A DNA stretch of 64,000 bases from an uncultured Chloroflexota bacterium (GTDB taxonomy: Bacteria > Chloroflexota > Anaerolineae > Aggregatilineales > Phototrophicaceae), in contig CALJKV010000094.1 in NCBI GenBank assembly GCA_937974245.1, forward strand, positions 1-64,000, given 5' to 3'. Of the stretch, positions 25,435-33,764 are shown one piece after another. The notes beneath the pieces were generated by a model. That model was not told the DNA's origin. It worked only from the letters and a program-made list of their open reading frames with translations, and ran no database searches. Position 1 is the first letter of the stretch. Every line of letters begins with the position of its first letter. A program made the position numbers and the translations under genes.

Positions 25435-27375
25435 ATGTTAGTTGGACAACCAGATTGGTTTGAAACGGAAGCACCGGTTGCCCTGGCGCGTTTGCTGCCC
25501 CGTATTGAACCCTTATTTGCTCACATTGAAGATCGAGAGATTTTTGTTGAACGGTTGAGCCGGCATTTTCCGGCTGTATTCCGGCGGCTACATTCCATAT
25601 ATGGGGCGCATTACGATTTTTTCTATCACCTGGAACAGGCGCTCTCGGTCGCAGCCCAGATGTTTGCCAAGCGCCCGTCAGAACTCAAAGCACTTGACCA
25701 GCGACGAGAAAGCGATCCGAACTGGTTTCAGAGTGAGCGTATGGTGGGCGGTGTCTATTACGTAGACCGTTTCGCTGGGGATTTTGCGGGTATCCGGGCG
25801 AAAATCCCGTATTTTGTCGAATTAGGGCTAACCTATCTCCACCTGATGCCCCTGTTCCACAGCCCAAAGCAAAAAAGCGATGGCGGATACGCTGTCAGCA
25901 GCTACCGAGAGACGAACCCTGCGCTCGGCACAATGGCGGAATTGGAGGTTCTGGCTGCTGAACTGCGGCAAAATGGCATCAGTCTGGTGCTGGATTTCGT
26001 GTTCAACCATACCTCAGACGAGCATGAATGGGCGTTGAAGGCACTGGCTGAAGACCCGCAATACCAGAATTTTTACTATATGTTTGATGATCGGACGCTT
26101 CCGGACGCTTACGAGCGCAACCTGCGCGAAATCTTCCCGGAACAAGCTCCCGGCAGTTTCACCTACCGGAGCGACATCAAAAAGTGGGTGTGGACCACAT
26201 TTAACACCTTTCAATGGGACTTGAACTACGCGAACCCGGAAGTGTTTAGCGCCATGCTGGGCGAGATGCTCTTTCTGGCAAACCAGGGAGTGGAGGTGCT
26301 GCGCCTTGATGCGGTGGCCTTCATTTGGAAGCAGATGGGAACAACCTGCGAGAATCTGCCGCAGGTACACGCGCTCATTCGCGCCTTCAATGCCCTGGTA
26401 CAAATCGCTGCTCCAGCACTCCTTTTTAAGTCGGAAGCTATCGTCCACCCGGATCATGTCGCCAGCTATATCCACCGGGAGGAATGCCCGCTTTCCTACA
26501 ACCCGACGCTGATGGCACTTCTCTGGGAAACACTGGCAACACGTGATGTCAAATTACTGCGAACCTCGATGCAAAAACGCTTCGCGCTTCCAGAACAGTG
26601 TTCCTGGGTCAACTATGTACGTTGCCATGATGATATTGGCTGGACATTTGCAGATGAAGATGCCGCCACACTGGGTATCAATGGGTCCGATCATCGCTGG
26701 TTCTTGAATATGTTCTATACCGGGAGTTTCGCCGGAAGTTTCGCCAGTGGCATGGCGTTCAACTACAACCCCGCTAACCGGGATATGCGGATCACAGGGA
26801 CAGCAGCATCATTGGCAGGGCTGGAACAGGCGATTAAGCTGAAAAACAACGAGTACATAGAGCATAGCCTGCGCCGCCTACTCCTGATCCACAGTATCAT
26901 TCTGAGTGCCGGGGGCATCCCCCTGATTTATCTGGGAGATGAGATTGGTACGCTCAATGACTACAGCTTCGCCGAAAACCCGTCAACTGCCGATGATAGC
27001 CGGTGGGTACATCGTCCGTATTTTGACTGGAAGAAAGCCGCCCGAAGAACCGACAATACCACACTTGAAGGCCGATTGTTCCAGCAGATGTTACATCTGA
27101 TTCGGATTCGCAAGCAAACACCGGCATTCACGAACGGCATTGCGGTGTTCTTCGACTCCGGCAGCCCGCACATATTGGGATATGTTCGCAGTGACACGAT
27201 TCTTGTTCTGGCGAACTTTTCCGAATACGAACAGCAGCTTTACCGGGAAACACTGCAATCGTTCTGGGCCATACCAGAACTTGTGACCGACATGGTAACA
27301 GGAATCACCTATGCATTACCCGATGTAATTACACTCGCGCCCTATACGTTTGTCTGGTTGCAAGCGGCGGAATAG
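25435..27375 (+). CDS. Amylosucrase-like GH13 alpha-glucan enzyme
   Basis: A 646-residue GH13 protein with the amylosucrase architecture: helical N-terminal domain (1 to about 95), then the barrel (GGVYYVDRFAGDF, HLMPLFHSP, VLDFVFNHTSDEH). The catalytic triad is D292 (VLRLDAVAF), E334 (FKSEAIV) and D400 (RCHDDIGW), close to the D286/E328/D393 numbering of Neisseria amylosucrase. It also has the LNYANPEV and GSFAGSFASGM segments. Amylosucrase builds alpha-1,4-glucan from sucrose; some relatives are sucrose hydrolases, and sequence alone does not separate them. The start is ATG 25435, 35 bases after the amidohydrolase gene. Its stop is 5 bases from the convergent rnc stop. Confidence 0.92.
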   Translation: MLVGQPDWFETEAPVALARLLPRIEPLFAHIEDREIFVERLSRHFPAVFRRLHSIYGAHYDFFYHLEQALSVAAQMFAKRPSELKALDQRRESDPNWFQSERMVGGVYYVDRFAGDFAGIRAKIPYFVELGLTYLHLMPLFHSPKQKSDGGYAVSSYRETNPALGTMAELEVLAAELRQNGISLVLDFVFNHTSDEHEWALKALAEDPQYQNFYYMFDDRTLPDAYERNLREIFPEQAPGSFTYRSDIKKWVWTTFNTFQWDLNYANPEVFSAMLGEMLFLANQGVEVLRLDAVAFIWKQMGTTCENLPQVHALIRAFNALVQIAAPALLFKSEAIVHPDHVASYIHREECPLSYNPTLMALLWETLATRDVKLLRTSMQKRFALPEQCSWVNYVRCHDDIGWTFADEDAATLGINGSDHRWFLNMFYTGSFAGSFASGMAFNYNPANRDMRITGTAASLAGLEQAIKLKNNEYIEHSLRRLLLIHSIILSAGGIPLIYLGDEIGTLNDYSFAENPSTADDSRWVHRPYFDWKKAARRTDNTTLEGRLFQQMLHLIRIRKQTPAFTNGIAVFFDSGSPHILGYVRSDTILVLANFSEYEQQLYRETLQSFWAIPELVTDMVTGITYALPDVITLAPYTFVWLQAAE

Positions 27376-27380
27376 CACAT

Positions 27381-28097
27381 TCAACTTTCGGATGAGAGCA
27401 GCGGCGACTCACCGTTGGCAAGCTGCGCGAGGGCGTCCTGTGCGGCATCTTGTGCGGCAGATTGCTTACTCCGCCCGACGCCCCGCCCGGCCAGGATTTC
27501 ACCTATCCACACTTCGACCACAAATTCCTTGGCGTGGTCGGGGCCAAACGCATCCACTGTGCGATAAGCTGGAGTCAGGCTGCGCTGCGACTGACTCCAC
27601 TCTTGCAGGAGACTGCGAGCATCTTTATCTGACGACTCCGCGAGAACCTGTTCGAGCAAGTCATTCAGAAGCGGCGTGGCAAACTTTCTCACAGCGCCCA
27701 CCCCCTGGTCAAGATACAATGCCCCTACAACAGCTTCAAATCCAGCACACAGATTGTTGAGTCGGTTTCGTCCGCCGCTCATTTCCTCCCCCCGCCCCAC
27801 GCGCAGCGCCTGGCCCAATTGGATACGCTGCGCCAGTTCAGCCAGTGCTTCCGTTTTCACGAGGGCTGCGCGCAGCCGGGTGAGATACCCTTCGGGTTCG
27901 GTGGGGAAACGATGGAACAGCATATCCCCTACCAGAAAATCCAGTACCGCGTCGCCCAAAAATTCCAGCCGTTCGTTGTCGGATATAGCATCATTAGGCT
28001 GTTCATTGATATAAGAGCGATGCGTTAGTGCCTGTAATACCAGGCTTTTATCCTGAAACACCAGGCCCACCTGACGCAAAAATTCATCTACTTCCAT
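27381..28097 (-). CDS. rnc: Ribonuclease III
   Basis: A 238-residue RNase III that cleaves double-stranded RNA, including rRNA precursors. The nuclease domain (1 to about 150) has the signature NERLEFLGD with E42, E45 and D49. A dsRNA-binding domain follows (about 160-232). The second metal-binding block reads LCAGFEAVVGA: E121 is kept, but the usual Asp (E. coli D114) is Ala118. Loss of this ligand is unusual and may lower activity. It lies 8 bases after fabF, a common rnc neighbour, and is convergent with the amylosucrase gene. Confidence 0.95.
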   Translation of the reverse strand: MEVDEFLRQVGLVFQDKSLVLQALTHRSYINEQPNDAISDNERLEFLGDAVLDFLVGDMLFHRFPTEPEGYLTRLRAALVKTEALAELAQRIQLGQALRVGRGEEMSGGRNRLNNLCAGFEAVVGALYLDQGVGAVRKFATPLLNDLLEQVLAESSDKDARSLLQEWSQSQRSLTPAYRTVDAFGPDHAKEFVVEVWIGEILAGRGVGRSKQSAAQDAAQDALAQLANGESPLLSSES

Positions 28098-28105
28098 CTT
28101 CCCTC

Positions 28106-29347
28106 TTATTTCCAGGCTTTGAAAATCAAAGAGACGTTATGCCCCCCGAATCCAAATGAGTTGCTCATAATATATGTTGCCGTGATTGCCCGTGCCTGGT
28201 TCGGTACATAATCAAGATCACATTCCGGGTCCGCTTCATGTAGATTGATCGTCGGCGGCGCGACCTGATCCTGAAGAGCCATAACGGAGAAAACCGCCTC
28301 CAACGCGGCAGTAGCTCCCATGCCATGACCCGTCATGCTCTTGGTCGAACTCATAGGGACTTTGTAAGCCTGCTCACGAAACACGCGCTTAACCGCAATC
28401 GTTTCCATCACATCATTCAACGCCGTCGCGGTCCCATGTGCATTGATGTAGTGGATATCCGCGACATTGAGCCGGGCATCATCCAGGGCTTGTTGGATTG
28501 CTACACTGGCGCCTTTGCCTTCTGGGTCAGGTGCCGTGACATGAAAGGCGTCGGATGTTGACCCATAACCAACGATTTCCGCCAGGATGTTCGCCCCCCG
28601 CACTTTCGCCGATTCAAGTTCTTCCAGAACCAGCACGGCGCCACCCTCGCTAAATACTAATCCGGTACGATCCTTGTCAAACGGGCGCGAGGCGCCTACC
28701 GGGTCATCATTCAGGCGGGACATCGCCCCTACTCGGTCAAATGCGGCAATGCCTATCGGGATGATCGGCGCATCAGCACAACCAGCCAGTGCCCGGTCTA
28801 ACCGCCCCCAACGAATCAGATCAAACGCATGCCCCACACAATCCGCACCGGTTGCACAGGCCGAAATCGGTGTATATGATGTGCCGGTCATCCCATATTC
28901 AATGGCGATCAAGCCGCTCCCACCATTTACCATCAACATAGGAATACCAAATGGCGTGATTTTACGCGGATCGCCGGTTTCAAAAATCAAGTTGGCCTGT
29001 TCATAGTAACTTTCCACACCGCCCACCGACGAGCCAACAACCACACCACTGCGATGGCGATTTTCGTCGGTGATCTCCAGACCGGAATCCCGCATGGCTT
29101 CCTGGGCGGCCACCAATGCGAAATGCTGGTAACGGTCCCTGCGGCGGACTTCTTTGGCAGGCATAAAGTTCGCTGGGTTCCAATTCTTCACTTCGGCGGC
29201 AATCTTCACCAGATAATTCGCCGAGTCAAAGCGTGTAATCATGCCGATCCCGCTCTTCCCCGCCTTGATTGAATCCCAGGTCTCCGCCACTGTATGCCCT
29301 AACGGCGTGACCATCCCCAGGCCAGTCACCACAACACGTCTGGTCAT
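28106..29347 (-). CDS. fabF: 3-oxoacyl-ACP synthase II (KAS II)
   Basis: A 413-residue condensing enzyme for fatty-acid elongation. The Cys-His-His triad is visible: C164 (SACATGADC), His in NAHGTATALND and His in MTGHGMGA, with the preceding Lys in TKSMTGH. It is full length compared with E. coli FabF. The start at ATG 29347 has GAGAGGA upstream and fits MTRRVVVTGLG of the family; an upstream TTG is unlikely. It is followed by rnc. No acpP gene is adjacent. It may be read together with moaC and moaX, 69 bases upstream. Confidence 0.96.
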   Translation of the reverse strand: MTRRVVVTGLGMVTPLGHTVAETWDSIKAGKSGIGMITRFDSANYLVKIAAEVKNWNPANFMPAKEVRRRDRYQHFALVAAQEAMRDSGLEITDENRHRSGVVVGSSVGGVESYYEQANLIFETGDPRKITPFGIPMLMVNGGSGLIAIEYGMTGTSYTPISACATGADCVGHAFDLIRWGRLDRALAGCADAPIIPIGIAAFDRVGAMSRLNDDPVGASRPFDKDRTGLVFSEGGAVLVLEELESAKVRGANILAEIVGYGSTSDAFHVTAPDPEGKGASVAIQQALDDARLNVADIHYINAHGTATALNDVMETIAVKRVFREQAYKVPMSSTKSMTGHGMGATAALEAVFSVMALQDQVAPPTINLHEADPECDLDYVPNQARAITATYIMSNSFGFGGHNVSLIFKAWK

Positions 29348-29416
29348 GTTATGAAATCCTCTCAATGTGTTCTGTATTCACCCTAGTGGTAAAAAATACG
29401 CGATACTACCAGTCGC

Positions 29417-30145
29417 CTATTCATTTCCCGCCCGATCTTCTCGACTGGGATGATAGTGTCCTTCAACCCAGGTTTCGCCACCCACACCTATTTCTTTTTT
29501 CCAGACTGGAACAATTTCCTTCAGGCGGTCAATTCCATAACGGGCCGCTTCAAAACACCCTTGATCGCGGTGCCCCGACGAACAGGCAATCAGGATGGTG
29601 TTCTGCCCAACATCGAGTTGACCGACTCGCTGGACAATCGCAATACCCTGTACAAGCGGCCACTGTTCGCGAATTTCGCTGGCGACCTGACGCATTTTTG
29701 CCAGCGCCATTGGCTGGTAGGCTTCATATTCCAACCGCTGGGTGTGGATTGTGCTGCCCTGCTGGTCAGTTTCTCCGCGCACCATACCGCTAAACACACA
29801 GACTGCCCCTGTACCAGGAACAGTGATTGCCACAATCAGTGAGTCGGTGTTCACTGGCTCATCCGCGAGCTGGAAAATTTCCGGGTATCCGCCTGAGCCA
29901 CCGCTCACCGGTGGGAAGAAAGCGACTTCATCGCCATCCTCGACTACGTCCTCAGGAAAAGCATACTCCTGGTTGACTGCCGCAATCGCCGCTGCCAGGT
30001 TTTCGGTCATGTGCGGGTACAGTGCAATCACCGCCCGGCGCACATCCGCTACAACAGCCTGATTATCCGGTAAATCCACGACCAGTCTGTTTGTTCCAAC
30101 CAGGTCTTTCAAGTTGGCAAATAAGAGAATGTTGACTCGCATCAT
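29417..30145 (-). CDS. moaX: Molybdopterin synthase MoaD-MoaE fusion
   Basis: A 242-residue fusion of both molybdopterin-synthase subunits. MoaD (about 1-85) has the ubiquitin-like end FFPPVSGG, with Gly82-Gly83 normally forming the thiocarboxylated C-terminus. MoaE (about 95-225) has FSGMVRG, SGHRDQGCF and PVWKKEIGVGGETW, with the catalytic Lys pair. Mycobacterial MoaX has the same layout and is known to be processed after the Gly-Gly; the same is likely needed here (inference). The ATG at 30145 overlaps the moaC stop (TGATG), indicating translational coupling. An ATG follows at 30142 and a GTG precedes at 30148. Confidence 0.93.
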   Translation of the reverse strand: MMRVNILLFANLKDLVGTNRLVVDLPDNQAVVADVRRAVIALYPHMTENLAAAIAAVNQEYAFPEDVVEDGDEVAFFPPVSGGSGGYPEIFQLADEPVNTDSLIVAITVPGTGAVCVFSGMVRGETDQQGSTIHTQRLEYEAYQPMALAKMRQVASEIREQWPLVQGIAIVQRVGQLDVGQNTILIACSSGHRDQGCFEAARYGIDRLKEIVPVWKKEIGVGGETWVEGHYHPSREDRAGNE

Positions 30146-30627
30146 CACGCTTCCGCTACATAATCACCATGTTGGCCGCCGCGTTTTTCCAACAGCCGAA
30201 TATCCCCGATTTTCATCCCCCGGTCAACCGCCTTCGCCATATCATAAATCGTGAGGGCGGCGACACTCACAGCAGTCAGCGCCTCCATTTCCACACCGGT
30301 TTTCCCGGTAGTCCGGGCGGTAGCGGTAATCAACACAGCGCTATGTTCGACATCCACTGTTAATTCTACCGCAAGATGTGTTAATGGCAGCGGGTGGCAC
30401 AGTGGAATTAAGTCGGCAGTCTTCTTGGCACCCATCATGCCCGCCAACCGCGCCACGGTCAATACGTCACCCTTTTTGACCGCCCCATCCTGTATCAGCC
30501 GCAGTGTTTCCGGTTGCATATATACTGCACCCGCAGCTACCGCCAAACGCTCAGTATCAGGCTTAGCGCCCACATCCACCATACGCGCTTTACCCTGCGA
30601 ATCGAGATGTGTCAACTGGTCATCCAT
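30145..30627 (-). CDS. moaC: Cyclic pyranopterin monophosphate synthase MoaC
   Basis: A 160-residue MoaC, the second enzyme of molybdenum-cofactor synthesis, acting after MoaA. Typical segments are ARMVDVG, GDVLTVARLAGMMGAK, the LIPLCHPLPLT active-site loop, and TGVEMEALTAV, AVDRGMKI. Length is normal. The start at ATG 30627 has AAGGTGAT eight bases upstream. It heads a moaC-moaX transcript, divergent from ftsY. moaA is not in the window, but moeA lies at 47.9 kb. Confidence 0.96.
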   Translation of the reverse strand: MDDQLTHLDSQGKARMVDVGAKPDTERLAVAAGAVYMQPETLRLIQDGAVKKGDVLTVARLAGMMGAKKTADLIPLCHPLPLTHLAVELTVDVEHSAVLITATARTTGKTGVEMEALTAVSVAALTIYDMAKAVDRGMKIGDIRLLEKRGGQHGDYVAEA

Positions 30628-30766
30628 TACGATATCACCTTATATGATTGATTGTGTTTTCGACTCGATTATATCGTGTTCCGACAAAGGCGCAGGCTTG
30701 TTTTGCGCCCCTCCCCTGTGTATACTGACCCATGCTTTTACCGGGAAATCAACGGAGAAACCATCC

Positions 30767-31669
30767 TTGGGTATTTTTCGCAGCGGGCTTTCAAAAACAC
30801 GCCAATCATTCTTCGGGCGTATCTCGCAAATGCTCGGCCAGAGCGAAATAGATGACGATACCTGGGACGATGTAGAAGCCATTTTGATCCAGGCTGACCT
30901 GGGTGTAGCCACAACACACAAAGTGATGGATGCACTCAAAACACGGGTTAAGCATGAAGGTATCACACGTGCCGACCAGCTACAACCGGCGCTCAAACAA
31001 ATCCTACGCGAACTTCTGGATTTCCCACCGCCCATGAACATCAGCGGGCGACCATTATCTATCATTTTAATCGTTGGCGTCAACGGGTCAGGCAAAACAA
31101 CGTCTATTGCCAAACTCGCTAATCGGCTGAATCGCGCTGGGCGTAAGGTGGTTTTAGCTGCTGGAGACACGTTTCGCGCCGCCGCCATTGAGCAGCTTCA
31201 AACCTGGGGACAGCGAGTCGGCGTGCCTGTCATCGCTGGAAAACCGGGGGGCGACCCGGCAGCCATCGTGTATGATGCCACAGCCGCCGCCAATTCGCGT
31301 GGAAACGACATTCTGATTATTGACACCGCTGGGCGGCTGCACACCAACTACAATCTGATGGAAGAACTCGCCAAGATTCGGGCTGTATCAAGCAAGGTCA
31401 TCCCGGATGCGCCACATGAAGTCCTGCTGGTATTGGATGGCACGACCGGTCAGAATGCCCTGCAACAGGCACAAAAATTCCGTGAGTTGGTGGATGTCAC
31501 CGGCGTGATCGTCACGAAACTGGATGGCACGGCCAAGGGCGGTATGGTGTTTGCTATTTTCACGGAGTTAGGGCTACCTGTGCATTATGTCGGCCTGGGC
31601 GAAAAGATGGATGACTTGGTTCTGTTCAATCCTGACAACTTCGTAGACAGCCTGTTCGACATGAATTAG
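30767..31669 (+). CDS. ftsY: Signal recognition particle receptor FtsY
   Basis: A 300-residue SRP receptor GTPase that docks ribosome-nascent-chain complexes at the membrane. The start is a TTG at 30767 with GGAG nine bases upstream; it yields an N-terminus GIFRSGLSKTRQSF that fits FtsY exactly. The longer open frame upstream overlaps moaC antisense and is not coding. NG domain: VGVNGSGKTT P-loop, DTFRAAA, DTAGR and TKLDGTAKGG. The acidic A domain is absent, giving a short FtsY. It is the first of three plus-strand genes with the SpoU methyltransferase and prfB. Confidence 0.94.
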   Translation: MGIFRSGLSKTRQSFFGRISQMLGQSEIDDDTWDDVEAILIQADLGVATTHKVMDALKTRVKHEGITRADQLQPALKQILRELLDFPPPMNISGRPLSIILIVGVNGSGKTTSIAKLANRLNRAGRKVVLAAGDTFRAAAIEQLQTWGQRVGVPVIAGKPGGDPAAIVYDATAAANSRGNDILIIDTAGRLHTNYNLMEELAKIRAVSSKVIPDAPHEVLLVLDGTTGQNALQQAQKFRELVDVTGVIVTKLDGTAKGGMVFAIFTELGLPVHYVGLGEKMDDLVLFNPDNFVDSLFDMN

Positions 31670-31748
31670 TGACTGGATTCTCTGAATACCGCCAACTAAA
31701 CATCCGTTCGTCACGTGTCATAAGAATAGAGGTGCAGTCGCAAAATCA

Positions 31749-32564
31749 ATGTCACACTCGTTTGAAACTATCACCAGCTTTCAAAATCCAAAGGTCAAAC
31801 TCATCCGAAAGCTGCGCGACAAACGTGAGCGTGACAAGAGTGGATTGTTTGTGATTGACTATAGTCGGGACTTCGAGAAGGCGCTGGCCGGCGGGTTTGA
31901 AACCGAGTTCATTTTTTATTGCCCCGAACTCGCAGAAGCATCACTGCCACTTCTACAACAGAACGGCGCTCCAATCTACAGCGTTTCCCCCGATATTCTG
32001 CAAAAAGCCAGCTACCGGGAAAATCCGACAGGGGCTGTGATGGTCATGCGGCAAAAGCTCGCCCGCCAAATTGATGGCCTGGCTGGGTTGGATACGCCTC
32101 TTGTGCTGGGGTTAGTGGATCTGAGAAAACCCGGTAATATCGGCGCATTGCTGCGCTCGGCGGATGCGGCGGGGTTCGGTGCAGTGCTGCTGATCGACTG
32201 TGTGCTCGATCTGTACAATCCCAATCTGATTCGTAGCAGTACCGGGGCATGTTTCCTGGATAACATCTATCTACTGACCAGCGATCAAGCCCTGGCACTT
32301 CTGAGGCGTTCGGGGTATACGACCCTGGCCGCCACCCCGGAAGCCAGCAGCAACCTATATGATATCGCAATCAGCGAAAAAACGGCGATTATCCTGGGGA
32401 CGGAGGATCAAGGCCTAAGCGAACAGTGGATGAAGAACTGCACCCAACAGGTGAAAATTCCCATGAGCGGCAGGATTACCGATTCACTCAATGTATCGGT
32501 CTCCGGCGCAATTTTAATGTATGAAGCCTACCGGCAGCTTTCGCAAAAAAGCGCATCCCTGTAA
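31749..32564 (+). CDS. TrmH/SpoU-family RNA 2'-O-methyltransferase
   Basis: A 271-residue SPOUT methyltransferase. An N-terminal substrate-binding domain (about 1-105: VKLIRKLRDKRERDKSGLFVI) precedes the knot domain, with motif 1 RKPGNIGALLRSAD, motif 2 ILGTEDQGLS and motif 3 IPMSGRITDSLNVSVS. It methylates ribose in rRNA or tRNA using S-adenosylmethionine; which RNA is not evident. The ribosome site is weak (AGAGGTG, about 14 bases off). It sits between ftsY and prfB on the same strand. Confidence 0.92.
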   Translation: MSHSFETITSFQNPKVKLIRKLRDKRERDKSGLFVIDYSRDFEKALAGGFETEFIFYCPELAEASLPLLQQNGAPIYSVSPDILQKASYRENPTGAVMVMRQKLARQIDGLAGLDTPLVLGLVDLRKPGNIGALLRSADAAGFGAVLLIDCVLDLYNPNLIRSSTGACFLDNIYLLTSDQALALLRRSGYTTLAATPEASSNLYDIAISEKTAIILGTEDQGLSEQWMKNCTQQVKIPMSGRITDSLNVSVSGAILMYEAYRQLSQKSASL

Positions 32565-32582
32565 GATGTTAAATGGAATAAG

Positions 32583-33686
32583 ATGATGAACCAACTCACA
32601 AATCAGTTTCGCACAATGCAAACCGAAATTAACGGGTTAATGCTGCGCCTGGGTATTGAAAGTAAGGCACAGCAAGCGCAGGAGCTAGAGCAACAAACAA
32701 CCGCTGCTAATTTCTGGAATAATCCTGACCAGGCCAAGGAGGTTGCCCAGGAACTTGCCCGCTTAAAAGATGAAGTTTCCGTCTGGGAGAAGTTGGCAAG
32801 TCGTATTAAGGATGCGCTGGAACTCTCTGAACTAGATGACGAATCGCTAGCTGTTGAGTTGGATAACGAGTTTAAAGCACTAACCCCAATTCTTGAGCGC
32901 ATGTCTATGCAGGCCATGTTCACCGGCCCGCATGACTCTGAAAACGCAATCCTGGCAATTCATGCCGGTGCTGGCGGTACTGAAGCCCAGGACTGGGCAC
33001 AAATGCTGGAGCGCATGTACCTGCGCTGGGCGGAACAAAATTCCTATAAGGTCGAAATCATTGAACGGATGGAGGGGGAAGAAGCTGGCATCAAAAGTGT
33101 CACTCTGAGCATTAAAGGCGGCTATGTCTACGGCTACCTGCAAAGTGAACAGGGCGTTCATCGCCTGGTACGGCTCAGTCCCTTTGATGCTGCCAACCGT
33201 CGGCACACATCATTCGCCAAAGTTGAACTCTGGCCCGACATTCAGGGAACAATTGATATTGAGGTCAACGAGAAGGACCTGCGTATTGATACGTATCGTG
33301 CCGGGGGCGCGGGCGGCCAGCATGTGCAGAAGAACGATACGGCTGTGCGTATCACCCATATTCCGACCAATACCGTCGTTCAATGCCAGAATCAGCGCAG
33401 CCAACTCCAGAACCGAGAGCGTGCCATGCAAATTCTCAAGGCACGTTTATATGAAATGGAACGCAAAAAACAAGAGGCTGAGTTAGCCGTTCTTAAAGGT
33501 GAAAATGTAGATGCCGGATGGGGCAACCAGATTCGCTCTTATGTGCTACACCCTTATCAGATGGTGAAAGACCATCGCACGGATTACGAAGTCGGGAATA
33601 CCGGCGCGGTGCTGGATGGCAGGCTGAATGACTTCATGGAGTCCTATTTACGCGCCAAAATGGAGCGCCTGCACACCACACCTTAA
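32583..33686 (+). CDS. prfB: Peptide chain release factor 2
   Basis: A 367-residue class I release factor. The SPF stop-codon motif (VRLSPFDAANRRHTSF) marks RF2, and GGQ is at 244-246 (AGGAGGQHVQKN). The N-terminal helical domain is full length. The usual autoregulatory +1 frameshift site with an in-frame TGA near codon 25 is absent; the frame is continuous there. Two adjacent ATG codons (32583, 32586) follow GGAA. It lies 18 bases after the methyltransferase gene. Confidence 0.96.
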   Translation: MMNQLTNQFRTMQTEINGLMLRLGIESKAQQAQELEQQTTAANFWNNPDQAKEVAQELARLKDEVSVWEKLASRIKDALELSELDDESLAVELDNEFKALTPILERMSMQAMFTGPHDSENAILAIHAGAGGTEAQDWAQMLERMYLRWAEQNSYKVEIIERMEGEEAGIKSVTLSIKGGYVYGYLQSEQGVHRLVRLSPFDAANRRHTSFAKVELWPDIQGTIDIEVNEKDLRIDTYRAGGAGGQHVQKNDTAVRITHIPTNTVVQCQNQRSQLQNRERAMQILKARLYEMERKKQEAELAVLKGENVDAGWGNQIRSYVLHPYQMVKDHRTDYEVGNTGAVLDGRLNDFMESYLRAKMERLHTTP

Positions 33687-33764
33687 ACAGGGGTTATGCT
33701 CAGAGTGACGATCCCGGCTCTGATGTTGATATTTGGCTCAAAATAGCTGCTCAGGAGATACGCT

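Noticed and set aside
30251..30766. Upstream extension of the FtsY frame
   Set aside because: It is antisense to moaC and lies upstream of a well-placed ribosome site with a TTG start that gives the family N-terminus.
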